Assembly (NCBI GenBank): GCA_900766825.1
Contig: CAAFWU010000063.1
Coordinates: 56,495 to 120,494, forward strand
Length of the DNA: 64,000 bases
Reading direction: 5' to 3'
Origin: Bacteroidales bacterium
GTDB lineage: Bacteria; Bacteroidota; Bacteroidia; Bacteroidales; Marinilabiliaceae
In this document: in pieces, positions 29,240 to 37,441 of the stretch
Layout: every line of letters begins with the position of its first letter
Numbering within the stretch: position 1 is the stretch's first letter
Made by a program: the position numbers and the translations under genes
Notes under the pieces: model-generated
Told to the model about the DNA's origin: nothing
What the model saw: only the letters and a program-made list of their open reading frames with translations
The model's database searches: none

Positions 29240-29515
29240 TTAGATGTTGCTCTCGAGTTCGGAGCCAGCCTTGAACTTGATGACCTTCTTGGCAGGGATG
29301 GTGATGACCTCCTTGGTTTGGGGGTTGCGACCCTGACGCTCGGCTCGCTCAGAAACGCTAAAGGTACCGAAACCAACAAGTTGGAGTTTGCCATCGGTGT
29401 TGTCTTTGAGGGCCTCGGCAGTAGCCTCGATGAAAGCATCGAGTGCCTTTTTGGAATCAGCCTTAGAGAGACCAGACTTTTCCGCGATTTTGTCAATCAA
29501 TTGTGTTTTGTTCAT
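29240..29515 (-). CDS. hup: HU-family histone-like DNA-binding protein
   Basis: 91-residue HU/IHF-type nucleoid protein, binding and bending DNA as a dimer. MNKTQLIDKIAEKSGLSKAD begins the helical dimer core, VGFGTFSVSERAERQGRNPQ is the family signature with the DNA-inserting arm (conserved RNPxT as RNPQTKE), and VIKFKAGSEL closes the fold. The length is normal for HU. The gene stands alone behind its own good promoter and is divergent from proS. Confidence 0.97.
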   Translation of the reverse strand: MNKTQLIDKIAEKSGLSKADSKKALDAFIEATAEALKDNTDGKLQLVGFGTFSVSERAERQGRNPQTKEVITIPAKKVIKFKAGSELESNI

Positions 29516-29557
29516 ATTTGTCTTGTAAGATTAGAAGAAATCAGATGTTAGACAGCG

Positions 29558-29587
29558 CAAATATAAACATATTAAAGAATTGCACAA
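29558..29587 (-). promoter_or_regulatory. promoter of hup
   Basis: Minus strand TTG (29587-29585), 19-base spacer, TATATTTG (29565-29558): a full match to the Bacteroidota -33/-7 consensus. The expected start of transcription near 29551 gives a leader of about 36 bases before ATG 29515. Confidence 0.75.
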
Positions 29588-29864
29588 CGCTTTTTAGCAC
29601 TAAATATGAAAAGAGGCGTTAAGAAATTGCAGAAAGAGGGTCTATGGACTTAGAAAAGATAAGAAGTTTAGGTAAATTTGCACGAAAGTGTGCGCACGAC
29701 TGTGGTGCCCCAAGATGCTATAACAAGCTTTGCAAAGTTGTGGCAAAATATAGAGGGCAAACAAGACAATATAATAAGGTGTGTTGCACACCCCGAGAGC
29801 TAACGCAAAAAACGGCATGCGAGCAGAGAACAAACGGCAGCATGCAGAAACATAAAAACAGAAG
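29588..29864 (+). other. upstream region and probable leader of proS
   Basis: No gene is supported here. A -7 candidate TAAATTTG lies at 29673-29680 (no clear -33 element) and is followed at once by the palindrome GTGCGCAC (29690-29697). A hairpin GGTGTG-TTG-CACACC lies at 29778-29792. If transcription starts near 29687 the proS leader is almost 180 bases long. Confidence 0.4.
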
Positions 29865-31340
29865 ATGGCAAAAGAATTGACGCCACGCTCAGAGAACTAC
29901 TCTCAGTGGTACAACGACCTTGTGGTCAAGGCCGATTTGGCCGAATCGTCGGCAGTTCGCGGCTGTATGGTAATTAAGCCCTACGGCTACGCGATATGGG
30001 AGAAAATGCAGCGCGCGTTGGACGATATGTTCAAGGCGACGGGACACCAGAATGCCTATTTCCCACTGTTCATACCCAAATCATTCTTCAGCCGCGAGGC
30101 GGACCACGTGAAGGGTTTTGCCAAGGAGTGCGCCGTGGTGACTCACTATCGTTTGCGAACCAACGAAGAGGGCACAGGCGTTGAGGTTGACCCAAATGCC
30201 AAATTGGAGGAGGAGTTGGTGGTTCGCCCCACTTCGGAGACCATAATTTGGAACACCTATAAGAACTGGATCCAGAGCTACCGCGATCTTCCCATCAAGT
30301 GCAACCAGTGGGCCAACGTGGTACGCTGGGAGATGCGCACTCGCCTTTTCCTTCGCACCGCTGAGTTCTTGTGGCAAGAGGGTCACACAGCTCACGAGAC
30401 GAGTGAGGAGGCCGAAGAGGAGGCACGCACTATGCTGAATGTATACTCCGACTTTGCGGAGAACTGGATGGCTGTGCCCGTGATTAGGGGTGTGAAGACT
30501 GCCAACGAGCGTTTTGCTGGCGCACTGAACACCTACACCATTGAGGCCTTGATGCAGGACGGCAAGGCTCTGCAGAGTGGCACATCGCACTTCTTGGGTC
30601 AGAACTTTGCTAAGGCGTTTGACGTGACCTTTATGAACCGCGAGGGCAAGAGCGACTATGTTTGGGCCACTTCGTGGGGTGTATCGACCCGTCTGATGGG
30701 TGCGCTTATCATGGCTCACTCGGACGACAATGGTTTGGTTCTGCCTCCAAAACTGGCTCCTACTCAGGTGGTTATTGTGCCTGTGTACAAGAGCGAGGAG
30801 GAGTTGAACACCATAAGTGCCAAGGCCAACGAGATTGTGGCTAAGCTGAGGAGCAAGGGCATATCGGTGCTCTACGACGACAACGATAAGAAGAAACCAG
30901 GTTGGAAGTTCCACGAGTATGAGCTCAAGGGCTTCCCCATCCGCATTGCCATTGGACCTCGCGATTTGGCTAAGAACGAGGGTGAGGTTCACCGCCGCGA
31001 CACGATGGAGAAGATGCAGATGAGTTTGGACGGCATAGAGGATCGTTTGGTTGCGCTGCTGGATGAGATGCAGGCCAATATCTTCAAGAAGGCTTTGGAC
31101 TACAGGCAGGCTCACATAACTCGCGTAGACAGCTACGAGGAGTTTAAGGAGGTTCTGAAGAACAAGGGTGGCTTTATCTCAGCTCACTGGGATGGCACCA
31201 CAGAGACCGAGGTTAAGATTAAGGAGGAGACCAAGGCAACGATACGCTGCATACCTTTGGGCAATGAACCTGAGGAGGGTAAGTGTATCTACAGTGGCAA
31301 GCCTTCGCATCAGAGAGTTTTGTTTGCCATTTCGTACTAA
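29865..31340 (+). CDS. proS: prolyl-tRNA synthetase (short, archaeal/eukaryote-like type)
   Basis: 491-residue class II aminoacyl-tRNA synthetase that charges tRNA-Pro. It begins LTPRSENYSQWYNDLVVKAD, typical of the ~480-500-residue ProS without the ~180-residue bacterial editing insertion. Class II motif 1 lies around IKPYGYAIWEKMQRAL, motif 2 around TSETIIW and RWEMRTRLFLRTAEFLWQEG, motif 3 around GVSTRLMGALIMAH. An anticodon-binding domain follows (LAPTQVVIVPVY), then the C-terminal zinc-binding-type domain with GKCIYSGKPS and the usual terminal Tyr (FAISY). This form is standard in Bacteroidales. Codon use is GC-rich compared with the island starting at 39235. Confidence 0.97.
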   Translation: MAKELTPRSENYSQWYNDLVVKADLAESSAVRGCMVIKPYGYAIWEKMQRALDDMFKATGHQNAYFPLFIPKSFFSREADHVKGFAKECAVVTHYRLRTNEEGTGVEVDPNAKLEEELVVRPTSETIIWNTYKNWIQSYRDLPIKCNQWANVVRWEMRTRLFLRTAEFLWQEGHTAHETSEEAEEEARTMLNVYSDFAENWMAVPVIRGVKTANERFAGALNTYTIEALMQDGKALQSGTSHFLGQNFAKAFDVTFMNREGKSDYVWATSWGVSTRLMGALIMAHSDDNGLVLPPKLAPTQVVIVPVYKSEEELNTISAKANEIVAKLRSKGISVLYDDNDKKKPGWKFHEYELKGFPIRIAIGPRDLAKNEGEVHRRDTMEKMQMSLDGIEDRLVALLDEMQANIFKKALDYRQAHITRVDSYEEFKEVLKNKGGFISAHWDGTTETEVKIKEETKATIRCIPLGNEPEEGKCIYSGKPSHQRVLFAISY

Positions 31341-31371
31341 GCTACGAGGCGAACGGTCTCACAAATAAAGA

Positions 31372-31422
31372 AAGAACGGACGGCGTCAGCACCGCAAATT
31401 GGTGTTTGGCGCCGTTCTTTTA
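31372..31422 (+). terminator. intrinsic terminator of proS
   Basis: AAGAACGG (31372-31379) pairs with CCGTTCTT (31412-31419), with further pairing inside (GCACC with GGTGT, GGCG with CGCC), followed by TTTAATTATG. It starts 31 bases after the proS stop. Confidence 0.8.
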
Positions 31423-31449
31423 ATTATGTTTTAATCAGGAAATTAGAAG

Positions 31450-31818
31450 ATGAAAGGTCTTTGGACGATACTGCTTTTGATTGTATCGAATAGTTTCATG
31501 ACAATGGCATGGTATGGGCATCTGCGTTTGAGCCAGACTAAGTGGGGCAGCGGTTTGTCTTTGTTGGCAATAATACTGCTTAGCTGGGGTATTGCTCTGT
31601 TTGAGTATTGCTGTCAGGTGCCAGCGAACCGCATTGGTTTTGAGGGGAATGGTGGTCCGTTTAGTCTACTTCAACTCAAAGTTATTCAGGAGGTTATATC
31701 GCTTAGTGTATTCACAGTATTTGCTCTTGCATTTTTTAAGAACGAGGCTATTAGGTGGAATCATATTGTGGCTTTTGTGCTGCTTGTGGGGGCGGTTTAT
31801 TTTATGTTTAAGAAGTAG
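31450..31818 (+). CDS. DUF486 (DMT-superfamily) small membrane protein
   Basis: 122-residue membrane protein with four predicted helices. Features such as IVSNSFMTMAWYGHLR, a central FEYCCQVPANRIG and QLKVIQEVISLSVFTVFA match the DUF486 family, a half-size relative of the drug/metabolite transporter superfamily that probably works as a dimer. Substrate unknown. It lies 109 bp after proS, beyond the proS terminator, and ends in a short gap before a convergent hydrolase gene. Confidence 0.88.
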   Translation: MKGLWTILLLIVSNSFMTMAWYGHLRLSQTKWGSGLSLLAIILLSWGIALFEYCCQVPANRIGFEGNGGPFSLLQLKVIQEVISLSVFTVFALAFFKNEAIRWNHIVAFVLLVGAVYFMFKK

Positions 31819-31888
31819 GGGGGATATTCTTTCTTATCGGCTCAAACGCAGTTGAAGTTGGATGTGTCTCCGTTGGGATGAAAATAAA

Positions 31889-31920
31889 AAGCGCCAGTGT
31901 TTTCTGTGACACTGGCGCTT
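31889..31920 (-). terminator. terminator of the GH43-like gene
   Basis: AAGCGCCAGTGT (31889-31900) pairs perfectly with ACACTGGCGCTT (31909-31920), 8-base loop. On the minus strand it is followed by TTTTTATTTTC, so it terminates the minus-strand hydrolase; it may also stop the convergent DUF486 transcript. Confidence 0.85.
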
Positions 31921-31941
31921 CGCTATTGATATAGAAACAGT

Positions 31942-33051
31942 TTACTTTTTCTGTTTGTTGGCCCACTTTTCGAGGGCTTTGTACTCCTTTTTAGTGAGAC
32001 GGAGGAATGAGCCGTGTTGTGGGGCGCGGACACCTACAATATCTTGAGGATCAGAGAAGTTGCGGAGGTTGGCGTCGGCGTGGCAGATGCGGTAGTGACG
32101 GGGTCGGGAGGAGTACTCGATGTAAGCTACTCGCCAGCCCTCTTCGCCAGCAATCTGGAAGGCTGAGGGACCTTCGCATTTCTTTTTGCCTTCGAAATCG
32201 ACATAGTCATCGTCATCGGGCAGAGACCAGGGTCCCGTGAGACTTGAGGCTGTGGCGGTGAAGATGCCAGGTTTGCCACCCTCCTTTTTTACCATCATAT
32301 GGTAGAGGCCATCGGCGGGAACGAAGTTGATGTCAGCATCGATGGTGGCGTAGCCCCAGTCAATAAGTACACGTGGCTTGGTGAGCTTGGTGAATGAGGC
32401 ATCGGCATAGGAGTAGAAGATGCGATCGTAGTCATCGGGTTGGCTGCTGAAGAGTGAGTAGTAGATCATGTAGCCTCCCTTTTGACCATCGGGCCAGACG
32501 TAGTTAGGATCCCAGATGGCTTGAGGTGCCCAGACGCGATTGATCTTGCTATAGTCCGAATAGAAGTCGGGAGACTCGGGGTCGCAGAATATCGAGGGTC
32601 CCTGACGGAAGTCGAAGGTGACTGATGTCCAATTGATTAAGTCGGTGCTCTTGAGAAGGTTGATGCCGTAGTTGAACCAAACTTTGCTCTTGGCCACGCA
32701 CATGTCGGTTGTGGTCATAACAAAGCCAGAGCCATCGGCAGCACGGGTAACATATGCGTCGCGCGCACCGCCCTCGATGGTGGAGATGGCCTTGGTGTCG
32801 TAGACCTCGCGACCATAGAGCAGGTCGTGGTAGTTGAGACCATCGCGACTTAGAGCGTAGGCAGTCCATTCACCCTCGCCGCTCATGTGGCAATAGAGGT
32901 AGCCATAGGTGTCGGCGTCGGAGAGGGAGAGGTTCTGGGCCTCGGCATTGGGAATCAAGAAGGTGAGTGTCAAGGCAGTTATGGCTATTTTGGGTAGCGA
33001 GCTAAGCCCTGTGACGAGACCTGAGACAAGATGGTTAGTGTTTGTGTTCAT
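31942..33051 (-). CDS. exported GH43-like five-bladed propeller glycosidase
   Basis: 369-residue protein with a signal peptide (TALTLTFLIPNAEAQ) and a single domain resembling glycoside hydrolase family 43 and related beta-propeller enzymes, which act on arabinose/xylose-containing glycans. Recognisable parts are GGARDAYVTR (Asp 98, likely general base), NRVWAPQAIWDPNYVW, DADINFVP (likely pKa-modulating Asp), KKCEGPSAFQI (likely acid Glu) and a closing HGSFLRLT strand. The C-terminus is Lys-rich. It lies 33 bp downstream of an exported M64 peptidase on the same strand, so the pair is probably one transcript. No SusC/SusD pair is nearby, so it is not part of a standard polysaccharide-utilisation locus in this window. 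Confidence 0.82.
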   Translation of the reverse strand: MNTNTNHLVSGLVTGLSSLPKIAITALTLTFLIPNAEAQNLSLSDADTYGYLYCHMSGEGEWTAYALSRDGLNYHDLLYGREVYDTKAISTIEGGARDAYVTRAADGSGFVMTTTDMCVAKSKVWFNYGINLLKSTDLINWTSVTFDFRQGPSIFCDPESPDFYSDYSKINRVWAPQAIWDPNYVWPDGQKGGYMIYYSLFSSQPDDYDRIFYSYADASFTKLTKPRVLIDWGYATIDADINFVPADGLYHMMVKKEGGKPGIFTATASSLTGPWSLPDDDDYVDFEGKKKCEGPSAFQIAGEEGWRVAYIEYSSRPRHYRICHADANLRNFSDPQDIVGVRAPQHGSFLRLTKKEYKALEKWANKQKK

Positions 33052-33084
33052 TGGGTATATTTTTGATATTAAGTGAGCTATTGT

Positions 33085-34365
33085 CTACTCGGTATAGAAC
33101 TTGATGACGTTGGCAATGGCACGTTGGCATACGGGGCAGAAGTTCTTGATGCTATTGTCCCTCATTCGACAGGTTTTGGTGGGGCGCCAGATACCTTTGA
33201 GCATATAGCCGCCGCCTTCGTAGAGCCCGACCTTGCAATTTTGTTCGGGCACCTCTTGACCAACCATATCGGCCCACTTGGAAGCAAAGTCAATCTGGCG
33301 GGTGATGTTGGGTTCCCATGGTTCGATGCCATCGGGATAGATGTCCAGAGGTTCGTCGGCGTAGGCATATTCATCGGCCAGACCAGCGAAACTGTGACCG
33401 AACTCATGGACCACCACGGGGCAGAACTGAGCGTTCTCTGTCATGGAGAGGTTGTACATATTGAGGATGCCGCCACCACCATACTCGGCTGTGTTGACCA
33501 GAACGATTATGTGCTCGTAGGGCAGACCGTTGAGGGCATCGTGGAGACGGAAGATGCTCTGGGTTGTGAGGTAACGGTCGGAGTGAAAAGTGTCGAAGTG
33601 GGACTCGAGGGCGGTGTGTTTCCAAACACCTTTGGCAGGCTCATTGGTTCCGCTCTCGGTCGAGGGGGACATAACGGCCCAGATGTTGAATCTATTGGCA
33701 TAGGAGGTGAAGGGCTCGTGGTCGAAGATGGCTTTGGTGGCCTCGCGGACCTTCTCGATGAAACGTGGCATCTGCTCTTGAGTGTACCCTTCGGCCACAA
33801 AGGCTATGTCGATGGGGTTCTGGAGACCAGCTTCGGCTTCATGGATTAGGGTGTGGGGCGAGGGCAGAGAGGTGTGGCGCTGTATGAGGATGTCCTTGGG
33901 GTCCACAACATGGGTAACGGAGACAACGGGCTTGAGGTAGTTGTCGCGAAGCGTTAAGGTTACCTTGGCTATCTGCTTGGGCATGGGGATGAGCTGGACG
34001 AACTCGAAGGAACGAGGGTTGTCCACAGCCTCGGGGTAGGTCTGCCACTCCTGAAAGAGTGTGGAGAAGGTGTTGAAATAGATGGTGTCGGCAGTGAGCG
34101 AGTCGGTGACCACAACCTCGCCATTGCCCAGCACTGGAGCCTCGGATAGTCGCTGACGTTTGCCATACCATGTGGGCGAAGCGTGAAGGTCGTGGAGATA
34201 GACTGCCTGATGGGTGGCGTCGCCTGCCAATATATAGTCCAAACGCAAGGTCTCGTTGACAAAATTGGTTTCGAAATCCTGAGCCGACACGTGGGTATGG
34301 GAGCCAAAGAGTGAGAAGAGAAGGGCGCCCACAGTGAGGGTTTGGTGTGATGGTTTAAAAGTCAT
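33085..34365 (-). CDS. exported M64-family metallopeptidase
   Basis: 426-residue peptidase of family M64 (named for the Clostridium ramosum IgA peptidase). It has a signal peptide ending THVSAQ, an N-terminal beta-rich domain (about 30-180), and a zinc peptidase domain containing IAFVAEGYT and the metzincin-like HEFGHSFAGLADEY near residue 335. In that motif two His and a downstream acidic/His ligand bind zinc and the Glu is catalytic. Near the C-terminus are four Cys in GTCRM-like and NFCPVCQRA contexts. Start 34365 gives the clearest signal peptide; 34395 is in frame. The C-terminus has no T9SS sorting domain, so it is likely periplasmic or surface-attached by other means. Confidence 0.88.
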   Translation of the reverse strand: MTFKPSHQTLTVGALLFSLFGSHTHVSAQDFETNFVNETLRLDYILAGDATHQAVYLHDLHASPTWYGKRQRLSEAPVLGNGEVVVTDSLTADTIYFNTFSTLFQEWQTYPEAVDNPRSFEFVQLIPMPKQIAKVTLTLRDNYLKPVVSVTHVVDPKDILIQRHTSLPSPHTLIHEAEAGLQNPIDIAFVAEGYTQEQMPRFIEKVREATKAIFDHEPFTSYANRFNIWAVMSPSTESGTNEPAKGVWKHTALESHFDTFHSDRYLTTQSIFRLHDALNGLPYEHIIVLVNTAEYGGGGILNMYNLSMTENAQFCPVVVHEFGHSFAGLADEYAYADEPLDIYPDGIEPWEPNITRQIDFASKWADMVGQEVPEQNCKVGLYEGGGYMLKGIWRPTKTCRMRDNSIKNFCPVCQRAIANVIKFYTE

Positions 34366-34494
34366 CAGAAGAGAGTTGTTGCTGTTGTTGTACATGGCTC
34401 ACTTATCCCCCACCCTATTGGGCGAAAGTGTGAGATATTTCTACTGTTGTAAAGATACAACAAAGAATTAAAAACTTGTGTCTTAGAGCAGAAA

Positions 34495-34523
34495 AAGCGC
34501 AGCAACCGTAAGTTGCCGCGCTT
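34495..34523 (-). terminator. terminator of the phosphate transporter gene
   Basis: AAGCGCAGCAAC (34495-34506) pairs with GTTGCCGCGCTT (34512-34523) with one internal mismatch; the minus strand continues TTTCTGC and the plus strand AGTGTTTTATT. It lies 49 bases past the transporter stop. Confidence 0.75.
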
Positions 34524-34571
34524 AGTGTTTTATTAATTTGAAACTATGGTCATTGATAAAGCGGAGAGGCG

Positions 34572-36830
34572 TTAGATCTCGCGCTCAATCTTGCGAATGG
34601 CACGCAGGTTATGGCGTAGCGAGCTAATCATCTCCTGGGTCTCCTGAAGCATGTTGAGGTAGACATAGATGACGGAGTAGGAGTCCATATCTTCGTGGAT
34701 ATGGCTTACTAAGTCCTTACGCATGAGGGAGATACGGGTCTTGGTTGCATCGCCTTCGTTACGAATATCGACTGTAGAGTCATAGTCGTTGTTGCCAATG
34801 GTTTCGATGCTTCGGCGGAAGAGTCCAATGACCTCCTTCTTAAGGGGTTCAAACTGCTCCTTGAGGCTATCGGGCATGGGCGCGAAGTTGTTGTCGACGT
34901 GCTCGTAGCAGGGTTCGACCATGCGCATGAGGCAGTAGACCATCTGCTGATTACTGTTGTAGGCCAAGTGGAGCCAGGTGTTGTTCTCTATGGCCATGCG
35001 TGGTTCGGTCTTGCGGAGGGCCATGGTTTGCTTGCGCCTAACAGCCTTAATCTCAGTCTTTTGCTTAGGCAGCGCACTGTTGATTTTGCGCAGGGTTTTG
35101 ACGTCTTCGTTCTCGAAGGCGGTGGTTATGCTTTCGAAGGTGTCTACAAAATAGGTGAGGTAGTCCTTCTCGTTGATGGATATATATTGCTTGAGGAGTT
35201 CCCATGTGCGAGTGCGGTCCTTGGATGCAACGATGTCGGCATATATTCGCTCTTTTTCGGACTTCTCGGCATTGGCTTTCTTCTTGAATTCTATGTTGTT
35301 GCGAACCAAGATTATGATGGCGCAGATGATTATGATGACGGAGACGTAGAGTCCACCGAAGTGCATGGCTGTGACCAGTGCAGCGGCGAGGATGAAGGAT
35401 GCGCCAGCAGTTACGAGCCATCCACCGATGACGGAGATGACGCCCGTGATGCGAAATACGGCACTCTCACGACCCCAAGCACGGTCGGCCAGCGAGGAGC
35501 CCATGGCCACCATAAAGGTGACGTAGGTTGTAGAGAGTGGCAGTTTGAGCGATGTGCCGAGGGCAACCAAGAGACCTGCGAGGACCAGATTGACAGAGGC
35601 ACGAACCATGTCGAAGGCGGCGCCCTCTGGCATTATGGCTTCGGAGGAGTCGAAGCGTGTGGCAATCCAGCGGCGGACGTTGGCGGGGGTGTGGTCCTCG
35701 AACCATTCGCCAATGTTGCGGGCGAAGCGGACTATGTGACGGGCGGCACTTGAGGAACCAAACATCTCATCGCCAGCCTCTTGGCTTGATAGGCTGACGG
35801 ATGTCTTGACGACGTTTTTGGCCTTCTCGGAGTTCATGAGGGAGACGACCATGACAATGCCCGAGACAATGAGGAAGTAGACGGGGGTTACGCTGGGGCC
35901 GTTGAGTTGGTCCATGCTCATGGTGGTTGGGTCGGCAACGCCGTTGGCAAGGGCATCGCGGAAATAGCCGAAGATCTCAAAACCAGAGAGGGGTACGCCA
36001 ATGAAGTTAACAAGGTCGTTGCCAGCAAAGGCCATGGCGAGTGACATGGTGCCGAAGAGAACGACAATGCGCATGACGTTAACCCCAAGAGCATGAAGAA
36101 GATAGGAGAGTGCTGTGGTTACAGCGAGGCTTATGAGAACGATGGTGCCAGTGTTGTCGGCAATCCAAGTTTTGTAGTCGGCGGTCATAAAGGACATGTC
36201 CTTGACGCCTTTGATGAGCATGAAGTAGATGATGGCTGTTATACAGACTCCGCCAAAGATTCCAATCTTCCACTTGAGGTTTCGCAAGAAGTTGAAGGAG
36301 AAGATGATGCGAGTGATGTACTGAACCAGAGCACCGAAGAAGAAGGCTATGGTTACGGAGAGGAAGATGGCTATGATGACCGTGAGGGCCTTGTCGGTAT
36401 TAATGAAGTCCGAAATAGGGAGTTCCGAGACGCCCGAGAGGATTTTGACTGCGGCCAGAGTGAAGGCTGCACCGAGGAGCTCGAAGACGCGGGAGACGGT
36501 GGACGAGGTAGGTAGTCCGAGCGAATTGAAGATGTCTAAGAGTATGATATCGGCCACCATGACGGCCATGAAGACATTCATGAGCTCGGCAAAGGTGAAG
36601 TGTTCGGGCTGGAAGATGCCGTGGCGGGTGAGATCCATCATGCCATTGCTGAAGGCGGACCCAAGAAAGATGCCAACGGCTGCAACCAAAAGAACAGTTT
36701 TATAGGTGCCAGCTTTGGCACCAACGGCCGAATTCAAGAAGTTGACCGCATCGTTGCTCACGCCTATATAAAGGTCCAAGATGGCCAAGGCGAAGAGGAA
36801 AATGACGATGCCGAGATAGAGAGCTTCCAT
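34572..36830 (-). CDS. pit: PiT-family inorganic phosphate transporter with PhoU-like C-terminus
   Basis: 752-residue inner-membrane phosphate:cation symporter. The first half of the inverted repeat has the PiT signature GVSNDAVNFLNSAVG (about 23-37); the second half has LKLPLSTTYVTFMVAMGSSL. About ten helices are separated by a soluble central loop (roughly 345-410). After the last helix (VSVIIIICAIIILV) comes a ~220-residue all-helical cytoplasmic domain with long charged helices, resembling PhoU and the DUF47 proteins encoded next to PiT genes in other bacteria. Here it is fused, which implies direct control of uptake. The gene stands alone between its own terminator and a divergent ACT-domain gene. 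Confidence 0.92.
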   Translation of the reverse strand: MEALYLGIVIFLFALAILDLYIGVSNDAVNFLNSAVGAKAGTYKTVLLVAAVGIFLGSAFSNGMMDLTRHGIFQPEHFTFAELMNVFMAVMVADIILLDIFNSLGLPTSSTVSRVFELLGAAFTLAAVKILSGVSELPISDFINTDKALTVIIAIFLSVTIAFFFGALVQYITRIIFSFNFLRNLKWKIGIFGGVCITAIIYFMLIKGVKDMSFMTADYKTWIADNTGTIVLISLAVTTALSYLLHALGVNVMRIVVLFGTMSLAMAFAGNDLVNFIGVPLSGFEIFGYFRDALANGVADPTTMSMDQLNGPSVTPVYFLIVSGIVMVVSLMNSEKAKNVVKTSVSLSSQEAGDEMFGSSSAARHIVRFARNIGEWFEDHTPANVRRWIATRFDSSEAIMPEGAAFDMVRASVNLVLAGLLVALGTSLKLPLSTTYVTFMVAMGSSLADRAWGRESAVFRITGVISVIGGWLVTAGASFILAAALVTAMHFGGLYVSVIIIICAIIILVRNNIEFKKKANAEKSEKERIYADIVASKDRTRTWELLKQYISINEKDYLTYFVDTFESITTAFENEDVKTLRKINSALPKQKTEIKAVRRKQTMALRKTEPRMAIENNTWLHLAYNSNQQMVYCLMRMVEPCYEHVDNNFAPMPDSLKEQFEPLKKEVIGLFRRSIETIGNNDYDSTVDIRNEGDATKTRISLMRKDLVSHIHEDMDSYSVIYVYLNMLQETQEMISSLRHNLRAIRKIEREI

Positions 36831-36855
36831 TATTGAGCATTAAGAGTGACTATTG

Positions 36856-36863
36856 CAAAATTA
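36856..36863 (-). promoter_or_regulatory. candidate -7 box for the pit gene
   Basis: Minus strand TAATTTTG matches TAnnTTTG, 26 bases before ATG 36830. The -33 region lacks a clear TTG. No Pho-type direct repeats were recognised. Confidence 0.4.
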
Positions 36864-36996
36864 TTACATTATGATAAAAATCTACAGCATTTAAACTTAT
36901 TTTTAGGAGTTTTTGGATAATGGAGGGTAAAAAATGTGCAGAAAGGGGGCTAAAGCCTAAATATTGCGGTGTAACGAAGAGAGAGGTGTGGCTATG

Positions 36997-37028
36997 TTTG
37001 TAAACTAACAAAAGATTTAATATTTTTG
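36997..37028 (+). promoter_or_regulatory. promoter of the ACT/UPF0210 operon
   Basis: TTTG (36997-37000), 20-base spacer, TATTTTTG (37021-37028) fit the Bacteroidota consensus. The transcription start expected near 37035 gives an ~80-base leader before ATG 37115. Confidence 0.65.
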
Positions 37029-37114
37029 AGCAACTTAAGAAGCCTTGAACTTATTTGGCACAAAAGTGACGAATGTTTAGGGTGATAAAGTAAACAAAGG
37101 AGATAAAGCAACTC

Positions 37115-37390
37115 ATGACCAACAAAGCAATCATCACGGTGGTCGGCAAAGACACCGTAGGCATCATTGCCAAGGTATGTACATATTTGGCAGACAACAA
37201 CATCAACATTCTGGACATATCGCAGACCATTGTTCAGGGCTACTTTAACATGATGATGATTGTGGATGCATCAGCCATTGGCAAACCCTTTGAGACGGTG
37301 GTGTCGGAACTGGCAGCACTGGGCGAGAGCGTGGGCGTTCAGATCAAATGCCAACGAGAGGATATCTTTGACAAGATGCACCGCATCTAA
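37115..37390 (+). CDS. ACT-domain regulatory protein (UPF0237 family)
   Basis: 91 residues, almost wholly one ACT domain: AIITVVGKDTVGIIAKVCTY opens the first strand-helix, NINILDISQTIVQGYFNMMM follows, and a second helix-strand ends in KCQREDIFDKMHRI. ACT domains bind amino acids or similar ligands and regulate partners. The family is nearly always paired with the UPF0210 gene, as here (51 bp apart), so a joint function is likely but has not been established to my knowledge. Confidence 0.92.
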   Translation: MTNKAIITVVGKDTVGIIAKVCTYLADNNINILDISQTIVQGYFNMMMIVDASAIGKPFETVVSELAALGESVGVQIKCQREDIFDKMHRI

Positions 37391-37441
37391 GTCTCTCGGA
37401 CAGAAGGGAATATAAATGTTTCATCGCAGGAAAGAGGATAG

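Noticed and set aside
30081..31115. Antisense frame of 344 codons in proS, and similar antisense frames in the pit, UPF0210 and RT genes (34899-35753, 37886-38839, 54234-55193)
   Set aside because: All are mirror frames of well-supported genes, with no recognisable domains.
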